A stretch of 64,000 nt of DNA from Cymodocea nodosa (GCA_036874045.1 CM072340.1:2433001-2497000), one strand, 5' to 3'. Counted from the stretch's first letter, positions 23,218 through 36,347 are shown. Translations and numbers: made by a program. Notes: generated from the letters alone by a model not told the origin.

Positions 23218-25459
23218 TTATCTATTCCTCCTAATGATATCATTAATAGCATTACAAATTTTATCTCCTAGATGCCTAATATCATTCAGCACTACATCTA
23301 AGTCAAGAGGAAGCTTGGGTTGTTGTTGTACTTGATTTGAATAGTTTTGTTGTTGTTGGTGTTGTTGAAAGTCAAGTTGTTGTTATTGCTGTTGTTGTGT
23401 TGGCTGGTGTTTTTGCAAATCTTTAACATTGAACACTCTCATGCCTTTAGTTTCAGAGGGCCAATCAGATAAATTTAATTGGCTTGCAAGAATTCGACAT
23501 ACAGCATCACCAAAAAATAACTTTGAACTCATATGCTGTAGTTGATATATGAAAACATCAAACCAATTTATTTGAATTCTATTCAGTATGCCATAAGTTG
23601 CATATAAACAACTTCTACTTACTTCCAGATTATGTCTGACTCTCTGAAATAAATTTGCATGCAGAATATTTGCAATAAACCTAGCATTCGCATTTAGATT
23701 TTCCATTAATCTCATTTCAGTATACACCTAGAATCTATGATAAAGATTGAACATCCCATTCCAGTTGTCTAACAATGTCAAATCTGTTTGTAACAACAAT
23801 ACCTTCATTCCTTAATCCCAAAACTTCAAAAATTAATTCAGGAGATAAAGTAAACTCCTACTGAGTTATTTGAGTTTTCCAAAGATTTTCATTCTGTACT
23901 AGATTGTTGTAAAAAGCTGTAATAAGCTCTTTATATTGCTTCCATTTTGTTCCAACTGGTAAGAATTGCATTAAGCCTTGAAACTCAAATAAATCTTTTA
24001 TATCCAGTAAACATCTAAATTTTATTGGTCGAGCATGTAGAATTTGACATGAAATCAAACTATTGTATTTCTACAATGCCTCCTCAAATCTAAAATAAAT
24101 TGAATTGCCTTGAATGTTTCGTGTTCTATACTTAGAAGGTGATACCTAAAGCCTTGATTCAAAATTTAATTCTTCTTTAGGAATCTCTTCTTCAAAATGA
24201 ATGTCATTGTATTCCTTTATCAAAATATTTTCTTGAAGCTACTCAGGTAATCTTGATTCTCTAGCTTCAACAAAGAAACATTTGCAATATCAGCAACATC
24301 CATAAGTTCAGTTTCTATAGACTGTTCAGAGTGCAATTCTTTCACAAATTCAACAACCAGTGTATCTATCTATAATTCTTCATTTTCTTCAACAGATATT
24401 TCCATTTCAACATGTTGTGAATTCTTAGACTCTAGTTCTATAGATTTTGAAAGAGGTTGATGAACGTTAAGCTCTTCTAGAGTCTTATCTTTTTCAATAG
24501 CTGCTACTCTAAACAATTCAGCCTTTGAACTAGTTACTACCTCAATATTTTCAAGTACATCAACAATAACTTGTTCAATGTCATTTGTCTGATGCTTTGA
24601 TTATTCAGTTTCCTTATCATCAAGGCTTGACACTATAGAAAAACTTGAACTAATTTGTTGCTTTGATTTCTTTTCAAGTTTTCTAGAAAATGATAATAGA
24701 GTTTCATTGTCATCATCAGTTTTAGTGTGTTCTAAATTAATGATCTTGTTAGATGCAATGAAAGACAATTTCTAGACATACATTGTCCTTTGGAATTAAA
24801 TCCTCATCTGATTTTTCTTTTTCAACTAAATTTGTTTCCTTAGAAACAATCTCTTTTTGTTTCAAGTTTTTGACTCTTTTTCTCTTGTAACAAGTCAGTT
24901 CCTCTTCTGCTACTATTGCTGTTTTCTTCTGAATTTATTGCATAAAAGTTTTCTGTTTCAATTCTTCTAAGACACTTTCTATAGCTATTGTCTTTCGAAG
25001 ACCTTCAACTTTTCTTTGATCAACAACAATATTTGTCTGTTTTTCCTTTGAAAATAAAGGTGTAGGTATTGCAGATTCATGTTCTTCCTCAAGTGATGTT
25101 CCATTTATAGGTGTTTGAGGAATTCTATTTGATGAACCTACTCCTTTTTCCAAGTATTGAGCATATTGTTCCAAATATGCTATTTCAGCACATTTCATAT
25201 GATATTCTCTATCAAATTTACTTCTAATACCCATTTACTATATACTATCAGATGTATTTTTAAGTTCTTGCCGAACTTCATCAAGTATTTCTTTAGAAAA
25301 GAAATAGTCACTATAGATTTGAGCTAACATTTTGTCCACTTGAAAAATTTTCTTAAACCATATACATGGAACTTCATCTTCATCTATTTCTTTGACTTTT
25401 GCATTTCCTCTACATCTTCCTTTTCCTCTGCCATGCCCTTTGTAGAACTTTGAATACAT
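23218..25459 (-). pseudogene. Copia A2 extra ORF (unknown transposon-associated protein), broken
   Basis: Minus-strand counterpart of 8098-10362. It has the RG-rich start 'KGHGRGKGRCRGNAKVKEID', 'WFKKIFQVDKMLAQIY' and an acidic middle. Conserved blocks are 'ILHARPIKFRCLLDIKDLFE', 'ARFIANILHANLFQRV' and 'SKLFFGDAVCRILA', with a Gln-rich segment near 23340-23400. The ATG at 25459 is in the same place as in A1. Function unknown. The same architecture in A1, A2 and B argues that the ORF is a fixed part of these elements. Roughly ten interruptions. Confidence 0.7.
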
Positions 25460-25975
25460 CGTCGTAGGTGGTCACAGGAACAAGCAGGAAAGGTTTTTAG
25501 AAAGATGTTTTGAAATAACCTAAGTTCTCGTGTAATAAATGTTTAAATAGGGTTTCAGAAGAATAACTTAATGAGTCTATTAGTCGGGTTTGGGTTTTAA
25601 ATGAATATTGAATAAAGCTTATTCAATTGAGGTACCTAAAAAATTTTAAGCATAACTCGTTGAGTTACCTAACCTAACAAGTAAAACGCTATCTAGAGGC
25701 AGTTTTACACGATACCTTACATAACATAATGTCTATTTAGTATACTTGACTAATAAGCAAGTTTTGGATGTTTTTAACTGAAGGCTTTCAAAAAAAGCAT
25801 ACAAGCTATAAGTAACTTATATAAAACATTATCTTAAAAACATTGTAAACTATTCTAATATTCTTTTTATGAACCTAAAATAGTTTGCTTGTTTGTTAAA
25901 TTTTTTTTGTCAAGATCTTAAGAGGACTAAACTCAAATTAACTAAAATTTATATTCTGAATGATATTAATCTATT
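25460..25975 (-). promoter_or_regulatory. Promoter-like region before the A2 extra ORF
   Basis: Counterpart of 7571-8097. In plus-strand text it contains 'ataacttaatgagtc' and 'aactcgttgagttacc' words and, toward the right, the complement of 'agtcctcttaagatcttgac'. No coding sequence. Confidence 0.5.
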
Positions 25976-27056
25976 TTGGACATTTTAATTCCCTCCCTAC
26001 AAATATACTTCAAATATATTCAATAACATACAAAATATATTTGTATAAAATAGGTGTTAATTATAACTATACTTTAAAATTTTCTTTTCAGAAATTTCCT
26101 GTTATTCTGAATTCATCAAGAATGATTTCCAGAATCAACTCCAACTATATATGAATCAAAACATAACTTTAAATTTAATATGATTAACACAAGGAGAATA
26201 AAGGAATGTATCTCAAATAAACATTTTCAAAAGTACTAGTTTAGATTCAACAAATCAGTAGTCATATTTGTAGAAACTATATTCGATTTAAAGATATCTA
26301 TATATAATGAAATAACTTTTATCTTTTCAAAATAGTAAATATTGATAATTTACTTTAAAAGTTTATTTGAAAAGCTTGAATCATACAAGAGCTTTCCAAT
26401 GTACTTGTGTAATAAGCTTTCAGTCAATAATCCTAGGTCTGATCAGGACCTTAGGTTGCTAGATTTAAAGAATTCTTTTTCAGGATAACAATCCTTACAT
26501 ACCTATCTACTCAAGTACAAGAGGCTCGTGATCAAACTGATTAATAAACTCTCAAAGATTTTCACTTTGTAAGTACTTTTTATTTTAAGCACAATATATA
26601 TGTATTTCATTAATATAGATGCAATAAAGTACAAATCTCATACATTTTTTACATCTATGATTTTACTGAAAATATGAATCAATTTCAATAAGCTTATACT
26701 TTTGATTAGTAGTTTAATATGATTTACATATAAATTATTCTACAAGTTTATTCAATCAAGTCAAACTCATTCTTGATCTATGCACTTTCATTGATCCAAA
26801 GAAAACACTTAATCGAAATTTCAGGATTTCAAAGGAATTTAATGTTTTTCATTGACATTTCCACTTAAAATTTTGAAAAACCATTAAACTTGGAAAAATA
26901 AGTAAAATCAATAAGATACTATAATAATTTTATAGTAAACACATAGTATCTTATGTAGCAGTTTAGATATTACTTAGATATTTATGATAAGTATATAATA
27001 TCTATGAGGTAAACAACATCATCAACAATATTTATGTTTTATGGAGTTTAAGGATT
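25976..27056 (-). other. Non-coding block shared with Gypsy elements (A2 copy)
   Basis: Counterpart of 6504-7570. On the plus strand it runs collinear with Gypsy 36510-37520: 'aagcttgaatcatacaagag', 'tcttaggttgctagatttaaag'-like text, 'caatccttacatacctatct' and 'gaggctcgtgatcaaac' occur in the same order in both. A purine-rich tract (complement of ccctccctacaaat, about 25990) marks its extra-ORF end. No gene seen. Confidence 0.75.
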
Positions 27057-30000
27057 TTACACATCACATAGCCTACAAATACCCAAATTTAATCTTATGT
27101 TGCAGAATGTAGTTTCATCTAGAGGTTTTGTAAATATATCAGCTAATTGATTTTTACTAGACGCAAATCATAATTTAATTTTACCTTTAATTATGCTATC
27201 TCTTAGAAAATGATATCTAACCTCTATATGCTTTGCTCTAGAATGTAATACAGGATTTTTGGAAAGATTTATTGTAGAACTACTATCACAATAAATCTCA
27301 GTTGTATCATAAGATAATCCAAAATCTTCTAAAGTTTGCTTTATCCACATAATCTGAGTACAACACAATGCAGCAGCAACATATTCAACTTCAGTGGTTG
27401 AAAGTGCTACACAGTTTTGCTTTTTACTAAACCATGACATTAAATTATTTCCCAATAATTGACATGTGCCATCGGTACTCTTTCTATCAAATTTAGATCT
27501 TACGTAATCAGCATTAGTATATCCTATAAGATCTATTGAACTATCCTTAGAATAATATAGTCCAAAATTTTTAGTTCCTTGTATATATCTAAATATTCTT
27601 TTAACAACAATTGAGTGTGATTCTTTAGGATTGGATTGAAATCTAGCACAAGCACACACAGCAAACATAATATCAAGTCTACTAGCTGTCAAATAAAGTA
27701 AAGAACCAATCATACATCTGATTTTCTTTGATTTATTGATTTTCCTATGTCATCAATGTCTAACTTTAAACAAGTGCTCATAGGAGTTCCTCAAATCCTT
27801 GTATCATTAAAATTAAATTTCTTAAGCATTTCAACTACATATTTTTCCTGATTTAAAAATATACCTTTATCCATTTGATTAATTTGAAGTCCTAGAAAAT
27901 ATGAAAGTTCCCCTATCATACTCATTTCAAATTGACTAGTCATCTCTTTAGAAAATATATTTATCAGTTTATCAGAAGTTGCTCCAAAGATTATATCATC
28001 GACATATATTTGAACAACAATCTGATCTTTATCAACTTTCTTGATAAAAAGAGTATGGTCTACTTTTCCCATGATATATCCTTGTTTTATTAGAAAAGTA
28101 GATAACCTTTCATACCACGATCTAGGTGCTTGCTTCAAACCATATAAGGCTTTCATTAGTTTATACACATAGTCAAGATTATTAATGTCTTCAAATCCAA
28201 GAGGTTGTTTGACATAAACTTCTTCATTAATTAAACCATTTAGAAATGCACTCTTTACATTCATTTGATATAGTTTAAAATTCATATAGCAAGTATAGGC
28301 CAATAATATTCTAATACTTTCTAACCTAGCCACAGAAGTAAATGTTTCATCATAATCAAGTCCTTCTTCCTATGTATACCCTTATACAACTAATCTAGCT
28401 TTGTTTCTTATAACTTGACTAGTTTCATTAGTTTTGTTTCTAAAGATCCACTTTGTACCTATTATGGATTAATTTTCTAGTGGAGAAACTAATTCCCAAA
28501 CATCATTTCTTATGAATTGATTTAGTTCATCTTGCATTGCCACTATCCAATTTTCATCAAATAATGCTTTTTCTATATTCTTTAGTTCCACCATAGAAAC
28601 AAACATACACATACTATTTAAATTTAATGAAGCTCTAGTTTTAACTCTCTCATTAATATTACCAATGACTTGAGTGATGGGATGTTATGAAGAATAATGC
28701 CAATTTCTATGATTTTTCTCAATATTCTCACCAACATCTAAAAGTACATCACTTTGATCATTAGTTTCATCATTTAAGTTCATATTTTTAATTTTCTCAG
28801 ATAAATCTTCAATCTCTCTATTGATCTCTAATTCTTTTGGGAAATTGATCATATCATCATTATCAACTTTAGATTGAGATTCTCTAAAATAATTTTCATT
28901 GAAACTTACATGAAGGGTTTCTTCAATGATTCTAGAAGTCTTATTATAAACTCTATAGGCTTTACTTCTAGTAGAGTAACCTACAAAAATTCTTTCATCC
29001 TTAGTGTTAAGAATAAAACACTTACAGCCAAATGATGTCATATAGGAAATTTTTGGAACCCTAACAAACATAATTTCAAAAGGAGTTTTATTAACAAGAG
29101 GTCTTAGGTGACTTCTTTTAATAATATAACAACTTATATTCACTGCTTTAGCCCAAAGATTTTGAGGTAAATTATGTTCATTTAACATAGTTTTGGTCAT
29201 TTCCTGAAGTGATCAATTCTTTCTCTCAACAACACCATTTTGAGAAGGTGCTCTTGGAAAAGAATATCAATAGTCAATGCTATGATCTTTACAATAATTA
29301 TCTATTTGATCATTTTCAAATTTAGTGCCATGATCACTCCTAAGTTTTTGAATAGAGACACTTTGTTTATTTTGAACAAGATTGCAATGCATTTTAAACG
29401 TTTCGAAAACTTCTATCTTAGTTGCTAGAAAATATACCCAAGTGTATCTAAAGAAGTCATCTACTAAAACAAATGCATACCGTTTACCACCAAGACTCAT
29501 GATTCTTGTTGGTCCAAATAGATCCATATGTATAAGTTCTAAGACTCTCTTGCTTGATATATCAGTTTTGGATTTAAAAGAGTTTTTATGAAGTTTACCT
29601 AACTCACATGCATCACACATGAAATCCTTTGAGTATTTAATCTTTGGTAAACCTCTCACTAAATTTTTTCTAGATAATTTATGCAACAGTTTCATATTTA
29701 TATGTCCAATCCTTCTATGCCAAAGATATGCATCACTAGTTTCAGCTAGCAAACATGAATTTAAATCAACTACACTAGAAGTTAATGATAAAATACATAC
29801 AGAACATTTTCTTTTAGCAATAAACTTAAGTTCATCTGTAATTTTATCAATAATTTTGCATACATTATCTTCAAATAATACATAATATCCATTATCAATT
29901 AGTTTTATAACACTTAGCAAATTAAATCCTAGATTTTCTACATATAGTACATTCAAAATAACACAAGTAGGAGTTATTTGAACATTGCCCATACCTATGA

Positions 30001-30135
30001 TTTTATCCTTGCTTTTATTTCCAAATTACACTCCCTTTCTTAGTATTTGTAAAATTTTTCAATAGGCTTTTTTGTCCAATCATGTGACTTGATGCTCCAC
30101 TATCCAAAATCCATTTGATGTTGTTTTCTCCTGCA
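27057..30135 (-). pseudogene. pol: Copia A2 pol, broken
   Basis: From right to left in coding order: protease with the active-site context 'WILDSGASSHMIG' (about 30085-30125) and a GAG-pre-integrase zinc region ('YLWHRRIGHINMKLLHKLSR' with a later C-x2-C). The integrase core follows with 'IHMDLFGPTRIMSLGGKRYA' and 'RSDHGTKFEN'. Reverse transcriptase has 'YQMNVKSAFLNG', 'KALYGLKQAPRSWYERL' and 'YVDDIIFGA'. RNase H has 'STDGTCQLLGNNLMSWFSKK' and 'IYCDSSSTINLSKNPVLHSR'. Order and motifs are Ty1/Copia, Sirevirus-like. Residues around the catalytic sites are visible, but the reading frame is interrupted at a handful of places. Confidence 0.88.
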
Positions 30136-32240
30136 AAACAAATTAAGAACTATTTCTTAGTACACAATGACTTTGAGGACCAAGTTCATTAAAAGCATAT
30201 TTCTTCTTTTTGTTTAAAAATAGTCTTACATTATCATTTATATTCTTATAGTTGTAAGTACTATTAATTTATCATTAGCTTTATACTCACTTATAGAATT
30301 ATTGCTCTTATTAATATTCTTTTTATTTTTAGATGTAGTATAACCAATACCAAACTGATTTTTATCTGATGTTAGTTTATTGTGGTCATGCTCCAATAAG
30401 TTTGTACCATGATTTTGTACTTGTACTTAAGTTTTCAATACATACAAAATCTTTTTCTGCACATGAATTTTCAAGTAAAGAACATGTAGAACCAGTAATT
30501 GGTCTAACACCAATGCTTTGAATTTCATACTTAGGTTTCTGAATTTTCAATTTACTACAATTATCTAAAATTTTAGAAACATTAGTAAATGAATTTCCAG
30601 AACAAGAAATAAGATTTTTAGAAACATTGATAGTCATGTTAGAAGTACATTTAGATAAATCACATTGGTTTATATTATTACTGCATGATTCATCCTTTGA
30701 AGTACCTATTTCTACATATTTATTATCTTGTTTCATGATAAAAGGAATTTTAGTCTTAGATTTACTTGAACTACAACCAATAAATCATTTGTTGGCTTGA
30801 GATTCAGGGTATTCAAGATAATCAAATCCTAAGCCAAATTTATATGACATCGCAAGGGTACTAGTTTGTTTGTCTAACTTAGTTTGACTTAAATTCCATT
30901 TCTCAATGGTGAAATTTAAATCTAGCTCTCTCATTTTCAATTTATCAATCTCTAACTCAAGATCATTTATGTTGTTTCTCAATTTTTCATTTTCAGATTC
31001 TATCTTTAATTTTTCAGCATTTATATTATTATTTGTTCATGCAAGACACATTCATTAAATCTAAATTTATGCAAATCTCTAGCATGATTTTCATTATCAC
31101 ATTTAAACTTTTCTAAAGTAGTAGATAGGAAATAATTTTCTTCTTCCATAATGGACAAAGAGTTTCTAATATTCTTATTTTCTAGTTTACAAAATTTAAG
31201 TTTTTGTAATAATGCATGATAAGTACATAATAATTCATCAAAGTTAAAATCTGAATGACTTTCAGGATCAGATATTACCTCAGACTCATTTGCCATGAAG
31301 CACACATGAGCAACGTCTTCTGACTCTTGTTCTTCTTCTAAATGTGAAGATTTTGATGATAATTCCTTAGATTTAGACTCTTTTGATGTGTCATCCCAAG
31401 TGACCTTCAAAACCTTTTTCTTATAAAACTTTTTTTGAGTTTTCTAAGCTGTCTTCTTCTGATTTGTCCTACTATACTTTTCATTTTTCCTTATAGGACA
31501 ATTTAGAGAAAGATGTCCAGGTTTCTTACAATTGTAACATACATACTTTCTAGATGAAGAATTCTTGTCATTTAGTGATTTTGATGTTGAGGGTTTTTCA
31601 TTTCTGTTCCTTTGCTGTTTTCTAGCTTTCCATGCTTTCTTGAATTTCCTAGTCAGGAAAATCAAATTCTCGTCAGAATCAGTAGATATATCAGAATCTG
31701 AATTAATTTTAAAGGCTATTTCTTTCTTCATCTTTAATTTGTTGTGACTTAGTGAATCATTTAATTGAACTTCATAAGTAATTAAATTTCCTATAAGTTC
31801 ATTTATAGTATAAACATTTAAATCTCATGATTCCTCAATTGATGTCACTTTCTGAGACCATTTAGAACTTAGGGATTTGAGAATTTTTCTCACCAAATCT
31901 TTCAGTTCAAAATTCTTTCCGAAGCATTTTAATGAGTTTATGATATCTAGGAATCTAGAAAACATCTTAGAAATACTTTGATCTTCATGCATCTTAAAGA
32001 GTTCATACTTATGAATTAACATATTTATCTTAGTCTCTTTAACTTGAGAGGTACCTTCATATGAAACTTCTAATGCATGCCACACCTCATAAGCAGATAT
32101 ATATGCTGACACTTTACTAAACTATTCATAACTCAATGCATAAAATAAGATATTTAAGCCTTTTCCATTTAGAGTTTCATTATCTTTTTCAGTAACTATC
32201 CAAGTATTATAAGGAGTAGTGTATTGGTTGTGAAAAGTTA
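30136..32240 (-). pseudogene. gag: Copia A2 gag, broken and lacking its N-terminus
   Basis: UBN2-type gag with 'SAYISAYEVWHALEVSYEGT', 'YELFKMHEDQSISKMFSRF', zinc knuckle 'CYNCKKPGHLSLNCP' (about 31500-31545), an acidic Ser/Glu stretch and a coiled-coil tail. It corresponds closely to A1 2270-4199. The N-terminal block is missing because the element ends near 32240. Confidence 0.8.
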
Positions 32241-32271
32241 AATCAGAAACTTGTCTATTAGGCGATGCCAA

Positions 32272-33742
32272 AAAACTTGTTTGATTTTGTTTCTATGCTT
32301 ATATTAATAAATTCTTTTAGAAGTAAACAAACAACATTTCACACAAATTTGATATTAAATCCAATTTGTATTTTAACTGCAAGTGCACAATGTATATTGT
32401 ATTTGTGTGTAAGTACAAGTCGAATCTCATAAAGATTGAGTAAGAATTGTGTACTATTTTGATTTTTATATTGGAGTTTATATGTGTTCAGTTAAGTACT
32501 TCATTGAGTTATAGTTAACTCAATAAACTTAGTTCGTAGAGTTATGGTTAACTCAACAGACTAACCTCGTGGACTTAAGTTAACTCCACGAGCCTACCTT
32601 TCCAGTTAAATACTGTTATTCACAAAGGAATTCGGCCAACCATTGAGCGGTTCCATAGAATGTAAATAACATCAATTAAACTCTTTAATGTTAGTTAATA
32701 TTAGATTTGTCATTAAGCAATACTAACATTCAGATATTTCAAATAGTAACCATTAAAATCTTTAAGTATCTGGGATGAATCAATTTCAGTAAACAATAAA
32801 ACTATTTTCTATTTTTCTGAATCAAATAAACATAAAACATTCACAATACTGATAATGATAACATTAATCACAATACAAAACAAACAATACAACACTTTAA
32901 TACTAAATGTAAACACAGATAAATAGTTATTTTTGGTATTTTTGTTTTGATATGTTCTTGAAAATGAGCGAGAGGTGAAATGTAAAAATCTCTATCGACA
33001 ATAAAAACTTCTATCACTACATGCGACGCGATTACACCACTAAAAATTTAATCACTTACAATCTTGCCTCCTCTCCCTATAGAATCGCGAACCAAGAATT
33101 GTAAGTTGATCTCCTCTTCAACATACTAGCATCAATATGAAACCAAGGCTAGAAGCCTTACGATCTCCTAAGATATGAGTCAGTGCTTGCTTGAAATGGC
33201 TTCTCTTCCTATGATGCGATCACTTCTCATAGTGGTTGTCAGTCACCGTGTTTGGCTCGGAATCGACCTGACATCTAGAAAGTATCCTCACAGACCTCCA
33301 ATGGTTGGTGATTTTAGTGGTGGTGTGGAGCTTCAGGGAACTTCTGACGCTTCCTGTAGTTAGCGTGGTTCTCAACCCTCTCTTCCCACACTTTTTTTTC
33401 GTCTTTTATATTTCTTTCAGTAGTAACTGCTTCTAGTTAAATGATCGGTTGGATTTCCTTCATTCCTATCAATGATGATGATTTCTTCTTCATTCCACGA
33501 GTGAATTCCTATGTGATACATGCAATCGTGGTTCCCTTTGAATTTCCTATTTCTGCAACTGCTATAGTGGCATATTAGAAAATAAATGGTCCGTGGAGTT
33601 AGTGTAACTCAACGAACTTACGTCATTGATTTAACTATAAAACACGTGCAATAAAGAAATAACTTAATGAGTTCAGATGTTTCGGATAGTTATAACTATA
33701 AGTATCCAAAACTTATATGCATTTCGAATAGTTAGCACCTAA
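32272..33742 (-). repeat. Gypsy Gy2 LTR, left part
   Basis: Same LTR family as S2 (56469-58432) and, more distantly, the Gy1 LTRs. Landmarks are 'actgcaagtgcacaatg', 'caagtc...atagagattgag', the TAACTCAACGA-type array at about 32505-32610 and 'gtcagtgcttgcttgaaatg'. On the minus strand a PBS-like 'agttttttggcatcgcc' follows its end (about 32254-32271). It is interrupted at 33742 by S1 and resumes at 52509. Confidence 0.75.
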
Positions 33743-34297
33743 TGTTTGGATTAAAATGTTGCATATTTTTATAGGATATTATTGGTTAAATAGATTTACA
33801 TGAGATTTATTAAAGTCATATTATGCATTTATTTCATTATTTAACCAATAAGAACCAATCCCCATTTTATACAATTAAAAGTAGGAAATTATTTCAAACA
33901 TGCATCATTTATGAATTTTATGGATGACTTGATACTTTGATGTATTTATTGTTATGAAAAGTTTATAATTCAATAGAAGATCATGGAAATTGAAGATTGG
34001 AGAAAGAAAATCAAGTGGGATTTAATCCCAATCGTTGAATCAAAGATGGATCTCCAAACTTGGAAACTCTCTATATAAAAGAGAGTGATGCACGTCTAGG
34101 GCTCCTCTCTTGGGCTATTTTGTTTTCCACCTCCAACACCACCAGCCGTCACCCCCTCTTGGAGCTCCACGTCTTGAAGCAAGGAAGGAGAACGTTGGTC
34201 ATTCCACCACCTCTCTTCAACTCAGATCTCATCATCTTCATTCCACAAGTCATCTCCAACGTGAAAGCCTTCATCCCACATCTTGGAGGAGGGATGT
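33743..34297 (+). mobile_element. Solo LTR S1, left part
   Basis: S1 starts TGTTTGGATT here and ends AATCCAAACA at 52508, perfect 10-bp terminal inverted repeats. The 5-bp duplications CCTAA are at 33738-33742 and 52509-52513. This part has a TATA box in 'ctctatataaaagagag' (about 34070) followed by a C-rich, GC-richer leader, typical of plant Gypsy LTR transcripts. S1 is split at 34297/34298 by Gy1. Total length is about 1.6 kb and no interior is present, so it is a solo LTR. Confidence 0.85.
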
Positions 34298-36336
34298 TAG
34301 TTGGATTTTTAGGTGGCACCAGAGAACTTATTTAGTTCCCCGACAACAGTGCCAGAAAATTTGGTTGCCTTGTTAACTTCTATTTGTAACGTAGTTAATT
34401 TATCTTATGCTTATCAGTAATTCCTTTTTAGAAGTCAACAAACCATCTTTCACACAAATTAGCTATTAATTCCAATTTGTATTTTAACTGCAAGTGCACA
34501 GTGTATATTGTATTTGTATGCAACTACAGGTCGATCCCATAGAGAATTGAGGAAGAATTGTGTACTGTTCTATTTTTAATAAGGAAATTTATATCTTCAG
34601 TAAGCACTTCGTTGAGTTATAGCTAACTCAACGAACTAACCTCGTTAAATTGAAGTAACTCAACGAAACTATCTATCCAGTTTAATACTGCTATTTACGA
34701 AGGAATTCGGTCAACCATTGAGTGGTTCCACAGATTGTAAATAACATCAATTAAGCTCTTTAATGCTAGTTAATATTAAATTTATCATTCAACAACACTA
34801 ACATTCAGATAATTCAAACAGTAACCATTAAAATCTTTAAGTACTAGGAACGATTCAATTTCAGTAAACTATAAAACTATTTTCTATTTTCTAAATTTAA
34901 ACAAACATGAAACATTCCAAACACTGACAATGATAACAATAATCACGATACAAAACAAACAATACAACACTCAAATACTAACTATAAAAACAAATAAGTT
35001 GTTTTTGGTATTTTTGTTTTTATATGATCATGAAAATGGGTGAAAGGTGAAATGTAAAAGTAATCTCTATTGATAGTAAAAACTTTCATCACTACATGCG
35101 ACGCGATTACACCACTGAAAATTTAACCACTTATAATTCTGTCTCCTCTCCCTATAGAATTGCGAGTCCAGAATTGCAAGTTAATCTCCTCTTCAGCATA
35201 CTGGCATCAACCCGAAACCAAGGCTAGAAGCTTTACGATCTCTTAAGATATGAGTCGGTGCTTGGTGAAAATGGCTTCCCTTCCCGCGACGCGATCACTC
35301 CTCACAGTGGTTGTCAAGCATTATGTTTGGCTCGAAATCGACCCGACATCAGGAAAGTATCCTCACAGACCTCCGATGGTTGGTGATAATGGTGGTGGTG
35401 GTGGTAGTAGTAGTGTGGAACTTCAGGGAACTTCCGTCGCTGCCTGTAGTTAGCATGGTCCTCCTCCTCTGCACACATACTAGCCACCCCTTTTCATTTT
35501 TTTTCTCCTTGTCTTTTATATTTCTTAGTAGTAACTGCTTCTGCTTCGATGATCGGTTGGATTTCCTTCATTCATATCAACGATAGTGATTTCTTCTTCC
35601 TTTCACGAGCAATTTCCTATGTGATACGTGCAATCGTGGTTTTCCTTCGAATGTCTTGTTTCTGTAACCGCTATAGTGGCATATTAGAAAATAAATGGTC
35701 CGTGGAGTTACAAATAACTCAACGGACTTACTTCGTTGATTTAACAATAAAACACGTGCAATAAAGAAATAAGCCGCTAACATAACACGTTACATTAATG
35801 TGTATTCATGTAACTCAACACGTACAGTTATGGTAACTTAACGAGTTAAACATGTGCATCTCACGTGATATACTAAAGCAATCTAAATTCAACACGTGCA
35901 TAATTCTATCTTAACAAGTTCAAATATTTCAGACACTTACGAACCTAACTATCCGATGCTCAGATGCATTTCGGATAGTTAACAAATAACTTACCAAAAA
36001 TCCACTTAAGTCATGCATTGTAGTTTCAACATATGTAATCCAGGAAATAATAAAATATTTTTTAAGCATTTAAAACATAACTGTTCTATACATTAAACAT
36101 AACTTTCCGAAATAACAGAAAATTTGGATACTAAAGAATTTCACAGCCTGCAATTTACCGATAGTTCATAAATGTACTAAATTAACATTACTTCCCTGGA
36201 ATTATGCAGATTCTTTCATTAAAGCATATAACAGTGCAATTATAACATAATGGCTTAATTCTCGTATGATAAGCTAAATATTATGTAATTAACCATCATT
36301 TAATCGTTAATATTATGCACTTTTTCATTCTAAACA
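34298..36336 (-). repeat. 3' LTR of Gypsy Gy1
   Basis: On the minus strand it starts TGTTTAGAATG at 36336 and ends at 34298. Within it are two diverged primer-site-like units (34306-34370), the U5-like 'actgcaagtgcacagtg', TAACTCAACGA words (34609-34675), a GGT/AGT microsatellite, a Copia-A-like segment (about 35770-35940) and a Copia-B-interior-like segment (about 35935-36270). Confidence 0.9.
35391..35418. repeat. GGT/AGT microsatellite in the Gy1 3' LTR
   Basis: Runs of ggt then agt triplets. The Gy1 5' LTR has the equivalent at 50505-50532 with one more ggt, and the Gy2 left LTR has only a short form near 33315. In the short open frame that crosses it (35250-35453) this would read as Gly/Ser repeats. 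Coding status of that frame is doubtful. Confidence 0.7.
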
Positions 36337-36347
36337 CTTCCCCCATA
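36337..36347 (-). promoter_or_regulatory. Polypurine tract of Gy1
   Basis: On the minus strand 'tatgggggaag' immediately precedes the 3' LTR, the expected plus-strand primer. Gy2 has 'tataggggaag' at the equivalent place (52999-53009). Confidence 0.85.

Larger units (their letters stand above)
21704..32240 (-). mobile_element. Copia element A2 (Sirevirus-like), minus strand, truncated at both ends, broken
   Basis: Same family as A1. From right to left in coding order it holds gag, protease, integrase, reverse transcriptase, RNase H, the shared non-coding block, the promoter-like region, the extra ORF, polypurine tracts and a partial 3' LTR that starts at 22771. No 5' LTR or primer site is present. 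The right edge meets Gypsy LTR sequence near 32240-32272, and the left edge meets the A1 LTR. It is the most complete pol of the A family in this window, with roughly ten interruptions. Confidence 0.85.

Noticed and set aside
25960-26154. Small plus-strand ORF in the shared non-coding block
   Set aside because: Composition is AT-driven (Ile/Tyr/Phe/Asn), and the frame is not preserved in 6504-7570 or the Gypsy copies.
34371-34371. Gypsy LTR end placed at 'ttaaca' (34371 / 49485)
   Set aside because: Similarity between the two LTRs continues about 73 bases further through primer-site-like units. With ends at 34298 and 49412 a target duplication appears (GATGT/GACGT).
34060-34376. Possible host gene 5' end with a TATA box and open frame
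   Set aside because: The TATA box and leader lie inside solo LTR S1, and the frame runs across the S1/Gy1 junction, so it is composite retroelement sequence.
35577-35783. Antisense open frame in the Gypsy LTR
   Set aside because: It is a reverse-strand shadow inside LTR DNA, with no start context, domain or matching frame in the other LTRs.
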